64,000 nucleotides of DNA from Massariosphaeria phaeospora. Its lineage: Eukaryota; Ascomycota; Dothideomycetes; Pleosporales. The position numbers were made by a program, and so were the translations under genes. The stretch is taken from assembly GCA_011032825.1 (NCBI GenBank), contig JAADJZ010000037.1, forward strand, positions 62,001 through 126,000. Reading direction: 5' to 3'. The notes under the pieces are model-generated. The model searched no databases. It was not told where the DNA came from and saw only the letters and a list, made by a program, of their open reading frames with translations. Positions 1-12,563 of this stretch are shown one piece after another (the stretch's first letter is position 1; every line of letters begins with the position of its first letter).

Positions 1-101
1 TGCACCGGCGCCGGCGGAGCATCTTTGCGTTTCCGTGTAACCAGCGACTCGTCCAACGGCCCCGGCATGCCCTGCTTCTTCATGCGCCGACCTTGACCCA
101 T
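1..101 (-). CDS. N-terminal fragment of a basic protein, cut by the left window edge
   Basis: An ATG on the minus strand at 99-101 opens a frame that stays open to the window edge (33 codons). The peptide begins MGQGRRMKKQG and is rich in Lys and Arg, ending in a KRK cluster. That composition fits a nucleolar or ribosome-biogenesis factor; the start of a Nop2-type rRNA methyltransferase came to mind, but I cannot support it from 33 residues. It is divergent from the GET5-like gene, 266 bases away, and the spacer contains four tandem AACTG units at 171-190. Whether this is a true first exon is unproven. Confidence 0.4.
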   Translation of the reverse strand, partial: MGQGRRMKKQGMPGPLDESLVTRKRKDAPPAPV

Positions 102-367
102 GTTGGCGGTTCGTGGGCGTTATTTTCGTGGGGAGAGAAGTGTATGTAGCTTGCGACGGTAACGTTGTCGAACTGAACTGAACTGAACTGGGCGTCCGAA
201 CTTTTGGCGTCTCGCGCAGCCGAAATTTCGAAAAGTTCGGCTCACCGCCTTCGGCGCCCGGCAGTATTTGTCCCGCTCCCTCTCTCCGCAACACCACAGC
301 GTCATCGTCGCTTTCGACCTTCTGTGCCGCCTCTCCACCTCCGCAGACCACCCACGACCGTCCAACC

Positions 368-1261
368 ATGTCCGAACTCACCTTCTGCAAACAATACCTC
401 ACGGCCTTGACAACTCGCCCGATCAAGCTGTCGTCGGACCACATCGCCGACCCCCGCCAACTGCCTGCCGGCGGCGCCGTACGTCTTGCACTCTCCCCTC
501 CCTCTTCTAAGCATATACCTACATGCTCACCCGCCTATCTACCCACCCATCCATCTAACAATCTGCAAAATCCAAAGCTAATCCCCTTCTAGTTCTTCCT
601 CCCACGCCTCCCCCACCCACGCCACCCACTCCGCCCCGTCCCCAAACCCGCGACCGACTCCTCGAACAATGCCTCCACCTCTCTCTCAACCTCTCCCCCC
701 TCCCCCCCCACCCTCACCCTAACCCTCAAACCCATGAAACCCACCGCCAACACCCCCATCCTCCCCCTCCCCTCCACCAACCCGCTCACAACCTCGATCT
801 ACGACCTAAAAGCCGCCTACGCCCGCGCCTCCTCCATCCCCACCACCAAGCTCAAAATCCTGTACAAAAAGAAACCCGTCGCAGACACGAAGACGGTGGC
901 TGAAGTCGTTGGCGAGGGGGCGGGCGCGGCGAGCGGCGAGGGCGTTGTCGAGTTCACGGTTATGGTCATAGGTGGTGGGGGCGGTGGAGGAGGAGGTGGT
1001 GATGCTGGTGCTGTGGCGAGTCCTCCGGCTGTGGTGCCTAGTGAGGCGGAGAAGGGATTGGGTGCAGGTACAGGTGCAGGTGCAGCCGAGGAAGATGCGG
1101 GAACGGCGTCGACGGCGCAGGGCCCGAGCGGAAGGGAAGTCGTTGCTGGAGCCGAGTTCTGGGACGATCTGAAGGGGTTTGTGCTGCAGCGGATACGAGA
1201 TGAGCGGGAGGCGGAGAGGCTGGTGAAAGTGTTCAAGGCGGCATGGGAGCAAGAGCGGTAG
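368..1261 (+). CDS. get5: GET5-like ubiquitin-like protein of the GET pathway
   Basis: Two exons, 368-478 and 593-1261, with a GTACGT...CTAG phase-0 intron; predicted 259 residues. The N-terminal segment (MSELTFCKQYLTAL..., residues 1-60) resembles the Get4-binding N-terminal domain of fungal Get5/Mdy2. A ubiquitin-like segment follows at about residues 75-135 (SIYDLKAAYARASSIP, then LKILYKKKPV). After a Gly/Ala-rich linker with an eight-Gly run comes a short amphipathic C-terminal region (EFWDDLKGFVLQRI) that fits the Get5 homodimerisation domain. In yeast the Get4-Get5 complex hands tail-anchored proteins to Get3 in the cytosol for insertion into the ER. The domain order matches; the low-complexity linker is longer than in yeast. 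The assignment rests on remembered family pattern. Confidence 0.72.
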
Positions 1262-1760
1262 ACGGCTTAGGCTTAGGGGGTGTCTCACTCATGAAGGAGC
1301 GAGCCCAAAGCCCGCATTAAAGCATGCCTTGTACAGCGCAGAGACACATGCACATAAGCGGGTCTTTCATCACTCAGTGTAGTTGTCTTGGTACCAGAAT
1401 ATGCTTGTCAATTGATGACATGTTTACCCATTTCTACCGCCCACCAAGAACGTCCTCGTCTTTGATGATGTGATGGAAGAGGAGACAGGCATTATCATAT
1501 CCCCTGAAGGCCGCCAAAACACTACTACCTCGCCAGTTCAGCCCCGAACCTTATACATAAGGCTCGAGACACCGTTTTGCCCTGCTCACCCATCAGCCCC
1601 AGGTAGAGAAAAAGAAACCGAGCCATCACCGGAGTCACGTCATGTCGTCAATATCCATCCCTGGTCCACCGTTCGTTCATGCTCCTTTGCGAATCGTGGA
1701 CCGTAAACGCAACGCGCCAAGCCAAGCCGGCTCGTGGAGGTCGTTAGGTGGTGTATGTAT
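1262..1760. other. Intergenic region between convergent genes
   Basis: This holds the 3' flanks of the GET5-like gene and cofilin. I see no coding frame with splice support and no RNA gene. Confidence 0.6.
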
Positions 1761-2524
1761 CTAGCGGCCCTTGGAGACGCGCGACTTGATGTTGTCCCAC
1801 TCGATGTCGTCGGCGTCGTTGGCTTGGATGTCGGCGGCGAGGCCGTTCAGCGCGCGCTTAATGGCCTCTTTGGAGGACGAGTACATCATGCGGGGCTGTA
1901 TTTTCACACTGTTAGCAGACGCACACCCGCACACCGTAATCGACCACACTCGGTCGCAGCCAGCCAACCCGCCAACCCGCCAACCGTACCACCAAAACAA
2001 AACAACCCAAAACAAAAACAAAGCAAAACGTCGTCCACTCACATACTGCGGCGCATCATCGGGGCACCAAGCAATAAACGTAATCTTCGAGCGCGTGCCC
2101 TCACCCGAGTCCAGCTCATACTCGACATCGAACACGGCATAGCGGCCGCCGATGCCCTCCTTGCCCTTGCGGTCCTTGCTCTTGGCGTCCAGCAGCTTCT
2201 GGCGGAAGACGCCAAAGTCGGCTTCCTTGGACGACTCCTCGACGACGATTTCCTTCCAGTCGTCGCTGATCTTGTAGATTATCCATTTGATGTCCTTGCC
2301 GAGCTTGAGCTCGTTGAAGGCGCTGATGCATTCGGGGGCGACGGAGACACTGCGGGGAGAGGGGAGGGCGTTAGTAGGGGTGGGTGGGAGGAGGGAGGGG
2401 GTGTTAGTAGGGGGTGGGACGGGGGAGGGCGGGAGGAGGGTGGGCGTACCCAGATTGAGCCTGCGAGCGTCTCGTTAGCACTTCACTTCACTATCTGACC
2501 TAGGACAATGTCCCCACTCACCAT
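1761..2524 (-). CDS. cof1: Cofilin / actin-depolymerising factor
   Basis: Four exons on the minus strand: 2522-2524 (the ATG alone), 2450-2460 (11 nt), 2043-2349 and 1761-1895, giving 151 residues. The first intron begins GTGAGT directly after the ATG and ends GCTAACGAGACGCTCGCAG, a textbook branch point. The protein starts MAQSGVSVAPECISAFNELK, the ADF/cofilin N-terminus with its regulatory Ser near residue 4. It continues through the conserved KWIIYKISDDWKEIVVE and the actin-binding MMYSSSKEAIKRAL helix. Length is close to the 143-150 residues usual for fungal cofilins. Cofilin severs and depolymerises F-actin in cortical patches and at hyphal tips. The two tiny 5' exons would be missed by most gene finders, but the frame joins exactly. 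Confidence 0.93.
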
Positions 2525-3394
2525 GATGCTTGCTTATGTGAAAGAGGAAGATGGAGAGGAAGAGGCGATAGGAGCAGGCAGGTAGGCAGCGCTTTATCAG
2601 GCTGTAGTATCGAGTGTCAGCGTCGTCAGCCTGTGGCTCGCGCGCAGAGGCCGCGGTGGGGCAGAGTCGGGTGGGTGGTCATGGTCCTTACATGCAGCTG
2701 CGCTTGTGTATGATAATTCCGAGGTTCGAGGGTCGTGGAGGCGGGCGGGCTGGGCTGGGCTGGCGCGGAGAGGGTGTATGTGGTGTGGTGTGTTGTGAGG
2801 CTGACTGATGGAGTGGATGGTGGCCGGTGTAGGTAGCGGGGCAGGGCAGGTTGGTTTTGCACTGACATGGGTTTGGTGGGGGTTAACGCCGGCCGGCACT
2901 GCCACAGCAACCACGCCATCCGCCAAGCATATGTATACCTACCTACTAAAACGTACTAATTCGCTGAACGCACAATGAGGGTATTCCCTACTTCTGTTGC
3001 ATCTTCTGCAATTACTTCAGTTCAATCAATACATACTGCTAGTTATATTACAAATACCCTCATTCAGAGTTTTTGCAAGTTTCATCACTACTACACAACT
3101 CAGCACCGTGCAAGGAGGCATTAACTAGAACATATTTATTTGCATTTGGCCATCGCTTTTATATCCCGTCCATCCCAAGGGCCTTCTATATACACATGAT
3201 ATCGTACAGGCCAAATTTGGACCAGAAATGCTGCGCTTTTAGAATCGGATGACTAGGATAAGAGGAAGAGTGGAGTGCCGGCCCAATACCATGTACACAA
3301 ACGCCGCTAGAAAAGGCTCGAGGACTAAACGAGAATATAGACGAACAGGGATATTAAAAGGGTAGTGGTGGGAGAGGCCGTCATGTTCTGCTGC
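2525..3394. other. Intergenic: cofilin promoter and HSP60 3' flank
   Basis: Two open frames on the minus strand near 2597-2926 are Pro/Thr-rich without family features and probably lie in the cofilin promoter or leader. The stretch 2930-3390 is AT-richer and I see nothing coding in it. Confidence 0.5.
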
Positions 3395-5335
<1,941 letters not shown>

Positions 5336-5436
5336 TCAATGCAGGATGGGAAGGAAGAGGGGCGGGTTGCGGAGGTCGAGAGTCGAGAGTGCGCCGAAGA
5401 AAGCTGCGGTGAGGAAGTTTGGATATGGCCTGCTCC

Positions 5437-5467
5437 TAGAAAAATTGCTCGGAAGCATCTAGAAAAG
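5437..5467 (-). promoter_or_regulatory. Putative heat-shock element upstream of HSP60
   Basis: About 155 bases upstream of the HSP60 ATG there is a cluster of GAA units (TAGAAAAATT, CGGAAGCATC, TAGAAAAG) with imperfect TTC partners. This is spaced like a degenerate HSF1 site (alternating nGAAn/nTTCn). The pattern is seen; HSF1 binding is inferred. Confidence 0.35.
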
Positions 5468-5854
5468 ACTTGGCGTTGCCGCATGGATGCTGGTCCGTCC
5501 TCGCCTGCATCTCCCGACGTCGGCGCGCCTTGCACGTCTTCTGCTTCATCACAGAATGTCTTAGGCATCATTGCAAAGTCTCGTGGGAACACTCTCTTCG
5601 TATTTGTATCAGGCGTGAGCTCGTCGGCACTTTTTTCTCCATCTTGAAATGGGAGGCTGGACAGAACACCTGCATCGTCGCCCAGCTTTCTGCGGTGGTT
5701 CATCACTCAGTATCAGTCATTCGCAGCCCTAATATCTACTCCCAATCTTTGTCTCCATCAATCAGCTCTGTCTCTCGCCCGGAACGGAATGGACAGCTTC
5801 CCATCTGAAAGACCAATGCGTCCCTTCCATAACTAAACACTTATCGCCGCCCCC

Positions 5855-7183
5855 TCACCCCTCCACCCTCTCCGCCAGCACCAAGAAATCCCCCTTAACC
5901 TCCTTCAGCCCAACCCCCAGCAAACACATCCTCTCCTTCAGCCCGGGCACCACCCCGCCCTCAAGCTCCAGCAAACACCCCATAACCTGCGCATCTTGCT
6001 CATCCAGCAAATACACCTTACCGCGCGGCCCATCCGACACCTCCTTCATCTTGAACGGCACCATCTTGACCGCCATGCACACCTGGTCCTGCGGCGGGTG
6101 CTGTCCCGGTCGGGCCTTGCGTGCAGCTTTGGCCCGCGCGACGGCCTCTTTCTCCCATTGCTTGGACTCGGGCGCAGCGTTGTGGTGCACGAGGTGGTAC
6201 CAGTAGCGCGTGGAGCGGTCGGAGCTGCGCAGCACGATGGGCTTGGGACAGGCGGTGCCGGGCGGTGGGAAGCGGTTGTCGCCGCCGGCTCGGGGTGGCG
6301 GTGATTGCGCGTTGCTGGCGCTTGGAGATGCTGGGCCTGGGGTTTGCGGGACGGCGTGTGGCATCGATGGTGCGGGTGCCTGTGGGGGAGACGATGATGT
6401 ATGTCCCCTTCCACTTCGTCCCTGTCCCGTTTCCGCGCCCGTTGCCCGTCCACCTGCACTGCTTTCCGACGCATCGTCTACCCCAACCTGCGGCGCCGTG
6501 GTATCGTCGCTGTAGTTCGACTCGTTCTCCCACTCTTCCGCTGGGGGCTTTGTCTGCTTCTTCGGCGCAGCCAGATTCTCCTGGCCCCATCCAGCGAGGG
6601 GATTACCCCCGCGTCCGCCTAAAAAAGGATTCGCTTTGGTGCTGTTACGCGGCGTGGCGTTGTTGCGAGGCACGTTGTTGCTGGGCCCTGCTCTTCCGCC
6701 GTGGTGGTTGCCGTGGCCACCGCCGCCGCCGCCGCCGCCTCCTCTTCCTTTGCTTTTATCTCGGTCCTGCTGCCAGCCCAACGGATCGTCTGATTTATAC
6801 GTCTTCTGCTTCTGCGAGTTGCCGTGTCCTGGGTGCTGTTGTGCGGAGCTGGAGCCACCGAAACCGCCACCCTGATGACCGCCATTATGGTCGAATTGGC
6901 CTCCTCCCATTCCTGGCGCCAGGCCAAACGGTCCACCACCAGGCCCTCCACTTCCCATTCCCGCGGTGCCACCACCAGCGTTTCCCATACTCCCGCCAAA
7001 TCCTCTACCACCCGGTCCTGGCATCGCTCCCGCAAAGCCTCCACCCCCTCTCCCTCGCCCCCCGCCACGGTGATGCCCAGGCTCATCCTCCAGCCACCAT
7101 TCTACATGTTCACGATCGTGATATCCGACGCACAAGTCCTGCCAGTTGGCTGTGGGGTGGGGGCGCGAGAACCCGCAGCCCAT
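5855..7183 (-). CDS. Gly/Asn-rich hypothetical protein with putative N-terminal lipidation
   Basis: A single uninterrupted frame of 442 residues. It starts MGCGFSRPHPTANWQDLCVG. Gly2 and Cys3 would fit N-myristoylation plus palmitoylation, which would tether the protein to a membrane. Residues ~35-160 are Gly-rich, with GGG, GGHG and GGFGG runs; ~160-310 are polar, with Pro, Asn, Ser and Thr. The last ~130 residues (from KPIVLRSSDRSTRYWYHLVHH) look folded, with alternating hydrophobic and charged residues and a conserved-looking Trp/Tyr pair, and probably form the functional domain. I do not recognise the family. Start choice: first in-frame ATG, followed by the lipidation-type sequence. The leader upstream carries GTAG tetranucleotide and AACTG repeats. 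Confidence 0.7.
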   Translation of the reverse strand: MGCGFSRPHPTANWQDLCVGYHDREHVEWWLEDEPGHHRGGGRGRGGGGFAGAMPGPGGRGFGGSMGNAGGGTAGMGSGGPGGGPFGLAPGMGGGQFDHNGGHQGGGFGGSSSAQQHPGHGNSQKQKTYKSDDPLGWQQDRDKSKGRGGGGGGGGGHGNHHGGRAGPSNNVPRNNATPRNSTKANPFLGGRGGNPLAGWGQENLAAPKKQTKPPAEEWENESNYSDDTTAPQVGVDDASESSAGGRATGAETGQGRSGRGHTSSSPPQAPAPSMPHAVPQTPGPASPSASNAQSPPPRAGGDNRFPPPGTACPKPIVLRSSDRSTRYWYHLVHHNAAPESKQWEKEAVARAKAARKARPGQHPPQDQVCMAVKMVPFKMKEVSDGPRGKVYLLDEQDAQVMGCLLELEGGVVPGLKERMCLLGVGLKEVKGDFLVLAERVEG

Positions 7184-8245
7184 GGCTAGCTAGTAGTAGA
7201 CTGTAGTGGAGTAGATTAGATACGTAGGTAGGTAGGTAGGTAGGTTCCGAAAAATGTTGGGTTTCTAGGTTGGTATTGAGAAGACGTAGCTGGTATCTTC
7301 CTGCTTCCTTGCTGCTAAGCACGTCGACGTCTGTTGCGATGTGTCGCGCTTCTAAAGCTAACTTGCTGTTGGAGAGAGCGTCAAGAAGGAAGAGAAACAC
7401 ACTTGACTACTACTAATACTACACTCCGCTGGTCAAGTTAAGTTCAGTTCAGTTGAGTTTGATTTCTCAGTCCCTTTATACTCGTAGCTCGTTCGCGAAC
7501 TGTCGGTTTGTCAACTCCCCCGTACGTACGTACCAGTCAGTCAGTGAGTAAAGCAAATAATTCACGCATGTACGAACGCAATGCACAAAGGCAGATAGAT
7601 AGGTATGTGATTCAAGCTCCTGGAGTCTGTGTCGCCAGCTTGACAACGTTGAGGTATGTAACTGAACTGAACTGGACTTTGCATATGCATGTCAATGATG
7701 CATAACAGGCACCAGTATACGTGGTCGAATGCTGGACTATCGCGATACTTGTAACATTCACAATTCTGCTCAATTCGGTTCAATTTCTTTGTTCAATGCT
7801 ATTACATCGAGTTTAGTTCAGTTCAATTCAACTGTCGCAGCGCTTCACGCTTCACGCACAGCCAGCCGACCAGCCAGCCAGCTAGCCGCATGGAAGAGAC
7901 ATGGCATAACAATGCCACAACTAGGTACTTCGGTAACACTCACACACTCACACACTCACTCTCTCTCTCTTCACCTCCCCGTATCTATTCCCCATAGCCA
8001 TTGTGTAAGTGATCAGAAAGAACATGATGAATACCAGAAGCAGCGGAATTCTTCCCTGGGGGAAATGGGTGGGTATATAAACGACGCTGATGGACGGCGG
8101 TTGAGAAGCTCAGCTACCTTGATTACTTGAGACTCTGCATACAGGAAGAAGCACCTTATCTACAAAGTCGAGATATCGTCAACGACTACGTCTACCGTCA
8201 TACCGTCAACAACAAGTACGCACACACCCCCCACACCAACCCACC
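7184..8245. other. Shared promoter region of two glycine-rich genes
   Basis: A 1.06-kb spacer between divergent genes. It contains a GTAG tetranucleotide run at about 7225-7245 and three separate AACTG/CAGTT pentamer clusters (7436-7459, 7659-7674, 7811-7834). No coding frame with support was found. Confidence 0.55.
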
Positions 8246-8989
8246 ATGTCCGACGGCTCCCACCAGCGCCGCCTCGCCCACCGCGTCCACATCGAACAAG
8301 CCCTGCGCGCCGCCCACCGCACCCACCAAGAAGCCTTCGCCGCGCACCAGGCCCCCCGCCGCAACGGCGCGCACTCGCCCAGCAACCCGCGCGGCATTCC
8401 CTACGACGACCCCAACCACCCCTTCTGGCAGCAGTATGCCGCCCACGAGCCCGAGCACCTGTCGGAAGCGCAGCTGCAGCAGCTAATCCAGCAGATGGGG
8501 CTGTCGGATGCTGAGGCGCACAGCGTGCGCGTCGCGAACGAGCAGGAGGATGGCGCGGAGGATGTTATTGGAATGATTCGGGCGTGTAGGGTGTATGGCA
8601 TGGAGTGGGGGCCGGGGGGTGGGATGGGTGGTATGGGTATGGGTATGGGTATGGGGGCGGGTAGAGGAGGAGGAGGAGGACGAGGATTCGGCTCTGGCGG
8701 TATGGGCGGTAGTGTACATGGACGGGGAGGTGGACGAGGCTTTGGCTCCTCCAGCGGCCATCACGGTCGAGGAGGCCGCGGCTCAGGGCGAGGTTTTGGA
8801 ACAGGCGGTGGTGGTCGCGCCAGTATGGGAGGTTTCGGTACCGGCGGCGGAGGCGGAGGTCGAGGCTTTGGGACTGGTGGCGGTGGTCGCGGCAGCATGG
8901 GTGGTTTTGGGACCGGCGGCAGGGGAGGTCGAGGGTCTGGGTTCGGAGGCAACGCGTCGGCGACTGGGTTCCAGGGATTCCATGGGTGA
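8246..8989 (+). CDS. Glycine-rich (GRGFGTGG-repeat) hypothetical protein
   Basis: A single exon of 247 residues with a good start context (CCACCATGTC). Residues 1-110 are helical and charged (MSDGSHQRRLAHRVHIEQAL, then a Gln-rich segment and ANEQEDGAEDVIGMIRACR). From about residue 120 the chain is almost wholly Gly, Arg, Phe and Met: four GM units, then repeats of GRGFGTGGGGR and GSMGGFGTGG. Arg-Gly-Phe tracts of this kind are typical of RNA-binding or phase-separating proteins, but no RRM or other RNA-binding fold is visible. The repeat DNA is an in-frame minisatellite, so copy number may vary between strains. Function unknown. Confidence 0.7.
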   Translation: MSDGSHQRRLAHRVHIEQALRAAHRTHQEAFAAHQAPRRNGAHSPSNPRGIPYDDPNHPFWQQYAAHEPEHLSEAQLQQLIQQMGLSDAEAHSVRVANEQEDGAEDVIGMIRACRVYGMEWGPGGGMGGMGMGMGMGAGRGGGGGRGFGSGGMGGSVHGRGGGRGFGSSSGHHGRGGRGSGRGFGTGGGGRASMGGFGTGGGGGGRGFGTGGGGRGSMGGFGTGGRGGRGSGFGGNASATGFQGFHG

Positions 8990-10323
8990 TTTGGAGGGGA
9001 TGAGAATGAGAATGGAAGGGTGGAGATGGAGCAGAAAGTTTTGAGATGGAGTTGTTGTTGTAGTTGTGGTTTGAGTTTGAGGAGCAGAAGGTTTGCCACC
9101 GAACTAGCCTAAGATAATCTTTTTAAACATAGCAGAGCATAGCGAAGTATACATATTGACTTCTGAATACCCGCGTCGTTTCGTTGGCTTGGCGATTAGA
9201 TATTTCGACCGAGCACATACGTGGTTGGATATCTAGTCCAACAATTCCATTTTTTCCCTAGAATGCATGCATGCAGGGATGAACAGTTAGTCAGTCAGTT
9301 GTGGATAGAGAGAGAGCGAGAGAGAGATAGAGAGGAAAGTGTTCGATGGGATATTTGGCATAGCAGTACGTTGGCGGACGAGATAGACATATACAATTAA
9401 TTCAATTGATCAATTAGAGTCGTGCAGTCATTGCTGACTATGTTGACTACCCACTAATATCAAACGCAACAGCATACATACATACATTCGGTACCAACTA
9501 CAAGCTGCCGGCCGGCCAGCTTAACGCCATCCATCATGAAGGGCATGTTGAACGCCAGCACTCCAGCTCACCATCGTAGTAGATGACCCTTCAAGTTAGA
9601 CATGCATGGTAGGTAGCAACACGCTCGCATCCACCACAAGCGACAGCGACAAGCAAACCAAACCCAAACTCACACATCACACATTACAATCACATCACAC
9701 ATCAAACATCACAATCAAGTCAAGTCGCGTCAAGTCTGATACACAGATTTCAATACTCATGGTCCCTAACCCCGTAATAAACCCCCGCCCCCATAGTCAT
9801 AGCATACCATAGGATAAGGCTTAGCGCGCCCCCCAGCGACCCGAGACCTCTGAAACGAGTCAAATGCCCCAGTCCACCAAAGCACACACCGCACCTCTCG
9901 ACTCCCAGTCCCTCTGCGCCGCAGTAAATATCGGGCCCAGAGCTCATCCCAGCAGAGTCGGAAATCCATTTTAGAAAAAGATCATCAGCCACCAGGTCCA
10001 CATGCGGACGGGTGCTGGAAAAAGAAAAGAAAAGTGAGCAGAGGGAGGGTACCATATTGTGCAGTTGTTGTTCGGCCGTTAATAGCGAGATGATTGAATC
10101 TCGTGGTGATGTCGTTGTCGTGAGTGAAGAGCCAGGTCGTTCCCGTTGGGCTGTCGTCAGGCGTGATAGGGTGCATAGTCGTCGTGAGATATTGCGTTCA
10201 GGTCACCGTATCATAGCAAGACCGCCACATGTAACTCCGTAACCATATTCGTGCAACCGCCGCTGAAGAATGTCGTTCTGTTGCCACATGTTGTACGAAG
10301 GGATTTGGAGACATGGAGGGAGA
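8990..10323. other. Intergenic, simple-sequence rich
   Basis: This holds GAGA-type and CATA tracts and several short open frames without recognisable content. I see no gene. Confidence 0.5.
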
Positions 10324-11889
10324 CTAGAGTCCCCACGGGTTCTGACCGCGGCTAGTAGATTGGTACGCATACTCATCCTCCTCAGCGGTGGTGGAATGAC
10401 GAGGGAAGCCATACTCGTCGACAGGAGCATCCCCGGTAGAAGCAGTTACCAGCTCTCCAACAGGAGGGCCACGGGAAAGACCTCCGTTGGACGAGATGGA
10501 AACTTGCTGGGGCCCGGTACGATACAAATCATACGTGGCAGTGACCGGATTATTGATGAAGTAATCGTAGGAGGTATTGCCGTCGTCGCCGAAGTCCATC
10601 ATGCCAGAGGCACCGAGATTTTGGTCGAGTCGAAACAGGTCCTGTTCATGGGGATTCAAGGTAAATGGAATCGGCGAGTCTGAGATGTCCATGGTTTGCA
10701 ACGCTGGGGCTGTCGGGGAATCTTCAGGACCGTCGGTAGTGAATGCTCGATGGCCCACAGGGGACTTCGTGGGTGTCTGCGGAAGTTTTAGCTTCACGAT
10801 CAGAGACTGGGTGCCAGCCATCTTAGTCGGGTTGCGACGCGGAAGCTTGCGACCCTGAGCACGCGTTGAAGTATCGTCTGGAGACGACGGGTCGGTGCCT
10901 CGACGCGACCACGCCATCTTCAACGGCGGCATTTGATGGCCATCAGCATTCTGCTTCTGACGGAGCTTGAGAAGAGCTTGCTGCAATGCACCTGCAGTGC
11001 AAGTCTCTCCAACGAGTTGAGCGGCTTGACCGAATGGAATCAGAAGGCCGTTCTCCCCACAAGCCCAAACAATGCCAAGGGCAACGTTCTTCCAGTCGTT
11101 GTCACTCCATTGCAGGAGCTTGGGACGAGGATCACGCGGCTTGCGCATTTCACCGTTCTTGTTTGTGCTTGGGGTGGAACTCACTGAGACCCTAGCCCGC
11201 TTCTTCTCCTTCTTGCCACCACGCTTGCTGCTGCGCTTGCCACCAACGCTAGCATCGTCTTCCTCCCACTCACTCTCCTCGCCGTCGGTCGTGACAGAGA
11301 TGTTGAGGTCAGATTGAGGAGACTCTTTCTTGACGCGAGTCTGCTTTTGACGTACACGAACCGGGGTGGTCAACATGTTGTCTTGTTGAATAAGATCATC
11401 AACAGGACCAGCACCCGAAGCAGCTGGTGATGGGGGCAACCGGGAGGGATGTGTCATCGCAGCCCAGTTCACCATAGAGCCATAAGTGTGGCCTGCTGCA
11501 CCAAAGCCATTGCCGATGTTGACGTTGCCACGTCCGGGCATACGGGCGGTTTCGGCCGATTTAACAGACTTCATGATCTTGGTAATACCAGGGACTGGGA
11601 GAGGGTTGCCGGAGCCTTTAGGCGTAGTGAAGACCGAGGCGTCGTTGTAAACCTCTTGTTGGGCCGAAGGGGAAGCGTAGGCGACGGTAAAGTGGTTGTT
11701 GTCGGCAAACGAGCTGAAGTCCATACCAGTCGTGCGAGGAACCGCCCAGCCAGACATTTCGTTGTTGAGCCGGGTGATGGAGTTGTGTCCCAAGACGTAG
11801 GCGGGTTCACACTCAATGGTGGAGATGTCCTTGAAGTTGACGACCGGCTTCTGCGGAGTTCGTGGCGTACGATTCTCGTTTGACGCCAT
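10324..11889 (-). CDS. Nuclear-looking hypothetical protein
   Basis: A single coding exon of 521 residues. The N-terminus (MASNENRTPRTPQKPVVNF) is rich in Thr-Pro sites. The middle (about residues 185-245) has an acidic patch (GEESEWEEDD) followed by a Lys/Arg-rich stretch with SSKRGGKKEKKRARVS, a strong nuclear-localisation-like signal. A compact segment follows (about 255-330, with LLQWSDNDWKNVALGIVWACG and FGQAAQLVGETCTAGALQQAL). It looks like a small helical domain of the kind found in fungal chromatin or transcription proteins, where the residues LxWSDxxWK recall a Myb/SANT-type helix. The C-terminal ~190 residues are disordered. I do not recognise the family. The mRNA leader appears to contain several introns (next entry). 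Confidence 0.72.
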   Translation of the reverse strand: MASNENRTPRTPQKPVVNFKDISTIECEPAYVLGHNSITRLNNEMSGWAVPRTTGMDFSSFADNNHFTVAYASPSAQQEVYNDASVFTTPKGSGNPLPVPGITKIMKSVKSAETARMPGRGNVNIGNGFGAAGHTYGSMVNWAAMTHPSRLPPSPAASGAGPVDDLIQQDNMLTTPVRVRQKQTRVKKESPQSDLNISVTTDGEESEWEEDDASVGGKRSSKRGGKKEKKRARVSVSSTPSTNKNGEMRKPRDPRPKLLQWSDNDWKNVALGIVWACGENGLLIPFGQAAQLVGETCTAGALQQALLKLRQKQNADGHQMPPLKMAWSRRGTDPSSPDDTSTRAQGRKLPRRNPTKMAGTQSLIVKLKLPQTPTKSPVGHRAFTTDGPEDSPTAPALQTMDISDSPIPFTLNPHEQDLFRLDQNLGASGMMDFGDDGNTSYDYFINNPVTATYDLYRTGPQQVSISSNGGLSRGPPVGELVTASTGDAPVDEYGFPRHSTTAEEDEYAYQSTSRGQNPWGL

Positions 11890-12563
11890 GATGACTGACG
11901 CAATCAGATGATGTTCAGACGAAAAAGTTCAAAGTTGGGAGTTCTTACATGATGATGATGACAGGACGGAGTAGTGTTGTAGGGATGAGTATCGGTTGTA
12001 GGGAGTGCAGGAGACTAGAAAGATGATCAGCATTGGCACAATATCCACGCAAAAGCAAAAATGACGTACCTTGAGCGGGAGCGAAACCGCGAGTGTAGTC
12101 GAGAGGAGCGTAGCACCTTTCTGCTTTTGGCGGGACTGCAGAAGTGGTCAATATGTGTGTGGCACAAGAAGGACCCGAGAGGGCACATACCTGTGGTAGA
12201 CGCTGTCGTGGACGACGCTGGCAGAGCGAGCGAGTCGGCGAGAGCTGCGAAAGGCACAAGCAGCGCTTGCAGTGGCCGGAGAGATCTGTCGCACAATCAG
12301 CACGTCTATCGATACGAATCACACACGTGGACTCGCTAGACAGCAGAGATCGGAGGAGGGTTAGGCAAAGCGTAGAATAGCGAAGCCACACCCGATAGCG
12401 AGGAGCGTGGAAGGAACGAGAAGGGCGGGCGAGCGAGGAGCGGGGTAGGATTGCAGCCGTGGGATTGGAGACTTACGTTGCGGTACCGCGATAGCGATTG
12501 TGGGAGGTGGAAGGTCGAGGGGAGGAGAGGAGAGGGAGCGGATTGAGCAGACGGAATTTTATA
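11890..12563 (-). promoter_or_regulatory. Promoter and intron-rich 5' leader of the 521-residue protein gene
   Basis: Reading down the minus strand there is a TATAAAA box at 12557-12563. Strong 5' splice sites follow at about 12476 (GTAAGT), 12191 (GTATGT), 12070 (GTACGT) and 11948 (GTAAGA). Matching AG acceptors include one just before the ATG (CTGATTGCGTCAG). The pattern suggests a leader with three or four small introns. Short upstream ATGs occur within it. Splicing is inferred from signals only. Confidence 0.45.

Noticed and set aside
1734..2498. 254-residue plus-strand frame
   Set aside because: Antisense shadow of cofilin exons and introns.
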